Shown here: positions 39,697-41,352 of the stretch, piece after piece | How positions within the stretch are numbered: position 1 is the stretch's first letter | Layout: each line of letters begins with the position of its first letter | Source: Anoxybacillus ayderensis | Lineage (GTDB): Bacteria; Bacillota; Bacilli; Bacillales; Anoxybacillaceae | DNA: 41,352 nucleotides | Reading direction: 5' to 3' | NCBI RefSeq assembly: GCF_000833605.1 | Contig: NZ_JXTG01000019.1 | Coordinates: forward strand, 1 to 41,352 | The notes under the pieces: generated by a model | What the model saw: the letters and a program-made list of their open reading frames with translations, nothing else | Databases searched by the model: none | What the model was told of the DNA's origin: nothing | Translations under genes and position numbers: made by a program

Positions 39697-40040
39697 CTAT
39701 TTAACTTTCACAGAAAGGGCCTGCAATAATTTTGTATATTCATGTGGTCTAGTATTAGCATTTTCCCTTGAGTTTATCCATCCCTGCATTTTCTTCATAT
39801 TTACTGGTCTCACTGACACATGAGTTTTACCATCTTTTATTGCTACTAGTTTTCCTGTTGCATTAATGGCCTCAATAGTAGTTGCTGTATATGGTCCAGA
39901 TAAAGGCTTTACTGTAGTATAGGATAGCCCACTAACATCTTTTGGTCTTGGAGTTAAATTAGTGCCGTTTCCACTTCCAGTACGATAAATAACTGTTGGG
40001 TTTTTCCTATTAAATTTACGTTCTAACTCACATTTCGCAC
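39697..40040 (-). pseudogene. C-terminal part of a probable polymorphic toxin, 5' end lost
   Basis: On the minus strand an open frame without start codon runs from the insertion-sequence border to a TAG at 39697-39699. It reads ELERKFNRKNPTVIYRTGSG, then NGTNLTPRPKDVSGLSYTT, TATTIEAINATGKLVAIKDG, HVSVRPVNMKKMQGWINSRE and HEYTKLLQALSVKVK. About 110 codons remain, the size of a toxin C-terminal domain; TGSGNGTNLTPRPKD-type sequence follows a trunk in bacterial secreted toxins. An in-frame stop occurs just inside the insertion sequence. The trunk and start are missing, so it is probably inactive. The toxin class is not recognised. Confidence 0.6.
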
Positions 40041-40126
40041 CCTCTCGACAAAAATCGGGAGGATTTTTTTATCTTCCTGTCGAATAAAACCTTGGAATAC
40101 AAGGAAAGCAAAGGAGTTTGCTCATC
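40041..40126 (+). other. Left end of the insertion sequence and transposase leader
   Basis: Between the toxin remnant and the transposase start lies the left end of the element. TCGACA/TGTCGA (about 40046-40084) brackets a T-rich segment and could be part of the terminal inverted repeat. AAAGGAG at 40110-40116 is the transposase ribosome binding site. The exact border cannot be fixed without the right end. Confidence 0.45.
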
Positions 40127-41352
40127 ATGGACGTTCAAATTCGGGCCATTTATGAAAGTTCTTATTTGAATATAATAAGCGCCCTGTTCAAAGATCTTGA
40201 CCTTCCTCAGTTGATTGATCGTCTCGTTCCCGTGGATCCGCAATGCCAAACTCGAGCCAGCGATATCGTCAAACTAATCGTTCTGGATATCTTGAGCGGC
40301 CGGCAAGCGCTCGTTCATTTGGAACAATGGGCGCATGACATCGATTTGCCGAAGCTGATTCGGCCAGGGCTGGAGCCGTCTTGGTTCAACGACGATGCCA
40401 TCGCGCGTCATTTGGATCGCCTGTATGAGGCGAATATCCATCAAGTCCTTTCGTCTTGCCTCGTGCAGATCTACAAGAAAGAAGGCCTCTCTCTTCGCGT
40501 CTTCCACGCCGATACGACGGACAAGACCGTTTATGGCGCGTATGAATCGGCCTCGCCGGATGCCTTGCAGATTACGCATGGCTACAACCGGCATCATCGT
40601 TGGCAAAAGCAGATCGGATTTGGGCTGATTGGCAACGAGGATGGCATCCCGTTTTATGGCGATGTACACGACGGCAACCTGCCGGATAAGACGTGGAATC
40701 CCGAGGTGTTGTCCCGTGTGCAGAAACAGCTGAAGCAGGCGAAGATCGAAGATGAATGGATTTATGTTGCCGATTCTGCCGCCATGACGAAAGACACACT
40801 GGCGCAAACGAAGGCCGCCAAAGCCTTTTTGATCACAAGAGGCCCTTCTTCGCTCCGGATCGTCAAAACCGCGCTGGCTAAAGCTGATGCCCAAGACACG
40901 CCGTGGAGCGATCCGTTTTCCTTAGCGGAGAAAAACGGAGCCACCTACCGGGTGTGGGAAACGACATCGACGTACGAAGGTCATTCGGTCCGGTTGATCG
41001 TCGTTGAATCCAGCGCGCTCGACCAACGAAAAGGAAAGACGCTCGAAAAAGAGCGAAACCAAGAAGCAGAGCTTCTTCGGCAGAAACAAACCCAGTGGGA
41101 AAGCCGTCTGTTTTCGTGCCGGGAAGACGCCGAACAAGCCCTAGCGTCTCTAAAGGCGTCCCTTCGTCTTCGGTTTCATCGAGTCGAGGCGTCGGTCGAA
41201 GCGATCGTGCGCCCGAAGAAACGGCGCGGACGTCCGACAAAAGGGGCGAAACCGGACATGGAGACGCTGTATGCCCTTCGCTTGAACGTGGAATTCGACC
41301 AAGATGCGTGGGAACAGGCAAGACGGAAAGCGTCCCGGTTTGTCCTTGTCAC
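40127..41352 (+). CDS. IS4-superfamily (IS1634-like) transposase, truncated by window end
   Basis: At least 408 residues are present, and the frame is open at the window edge. The N-terminal DUF4277-like domain begins MDVQIRAIYESSYLNIIS and contains GRQALVHLEQWAHDID and WFNDDAIARHLDRLYE. The DDE catalytic domain has its first Asp in VFHADTTDKTVYG and a second in EWIYVADSAAMTKDT; the Glu would lie beyond the edge. A basic KKRRGRPTKGAK linker is visible near residue 365. GC content is clearly higher than that of the toxin/immunity DNA beside it, consistent with recent arrival. It catalyses cut-and-paste transposition. Confidence 0.9.
   Translation, partial: MDVQIRAIYESSYLNIISALFKDLDLPQLIDRLVPVDPQCQTRASDIVKLIVLDILSGRQALVHLEQWAHDIDLPKLIRPGLEPSWFNDDAIARHLDRLYEANIHQVLSSCLVQIYKKEGLSLRVFHADTTDKTVYGAYESASPDALQITHGYNRHHRWQKQIGFGLIGNEDGIPFYGDVHDGNLPDKTWNPEVLSRVQKQLKQAKIEDEWIYVADSAAMTKDTLAQTKAAKAFLITRGPSSLRIVKTALAKADAQDTPWSDPFSLAEKNGATYRVWETTSTYEGHSVRLIVVESSALDQRKGKTLEKERNQEAELLRQKQTQWESRLFSCREDAEQALASLKASLRLRFHRVEASVEAIVRPKKRRGRPTKGAKPDMETLYALRLNVEFDQDAWEQARRKASRFVLV

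Overview
The window looks like chromosome of a thermophilic Bacillaceae of the Anoxybacillus/Geobacillus group. The reasons are low-to-moderate GC, Bacillus-type 16S rRNA and rrn promoters, gamma-type and K-type small acid-soluble spore proteins, and the gene order of the B. subtilis yfhD-yfhS / sspE / ygaC-ygxA / rrnD neighbourhood. Positions 1-567 are the 5' third of a 16S rRNA gene on the minus strand, read from tandem promoters; the rest of that operon lies outside the window.

Positions 760-7720 hold the rrnD-side block: ygxA, ygzB, perR and bcp (peroxide sensing and defence) and gsaB (second glutamate-1-semialdehyde aminomutase). A K+ channel-like gene and a three-gene ABC-2 exporter sit between bcp and gsaB. 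Positions 7720-19430 hold metabolic genes: a very large one-gene glutamate synthase behind a perfect cre box, ygaE, and a complete dipeptide/oligopeptide ABC transporter operon (D-F-E-B-C on the minus strand). Positions 19430-30210 are again syntenic sporulation/housekeeping DNA: ygaC, sspE, yfhS, mutY, yfhP, sspK, a ypzG-like gene, yfhH, recX, yfhF, yfhE and yfhD. Inserted among them are a lactate permease, a divergent SDR oxidoreductase, an amidohydrolase and a GNAT. The GNAT has a highly structured leader that looks like a translational riboswitch of unrecognised class.

From about 30250 to the end the window is accessory. A decay zone holds the last 27 codons of a chemotaxis receptor and an alcohol dehydrogenase whose middle has been replaced by a 101-bp element with imperfect inverted ends. 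selO follows. Then come two cassettes separated by copies of one palindrome (perfect at 34843 and 39114, degenerate at 32527). The first is a type II restriction-modification pair: a C5-methyltransferase with its own HTH and a PmeII/EcoO109I-type endonuclease. The second is an HxlR regulator, a nitrilase, two GNATs and a PfpI protein; its nitrilase and first GNAT match the two halves of B. subtilis YhcX, separated and in reverse order. An IS200/IS605-type element with no tnpB but an apparent omega-RNA-like region separates the nitrilase from its upstream DNA. The right end holds an immunity-like DUF5071 gene, the C-terminal part of a probable polymorphic toxin, and an IS4-superfamily transposase gene that runs off the window.

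The best candidates for something undescribed are the structured leader at about 28966-29162, the tnpB-less IS605 relic at 35659-36050, and the palindrome-delimited cassettes. All calls were made by reading the sequence; no database search was possible.
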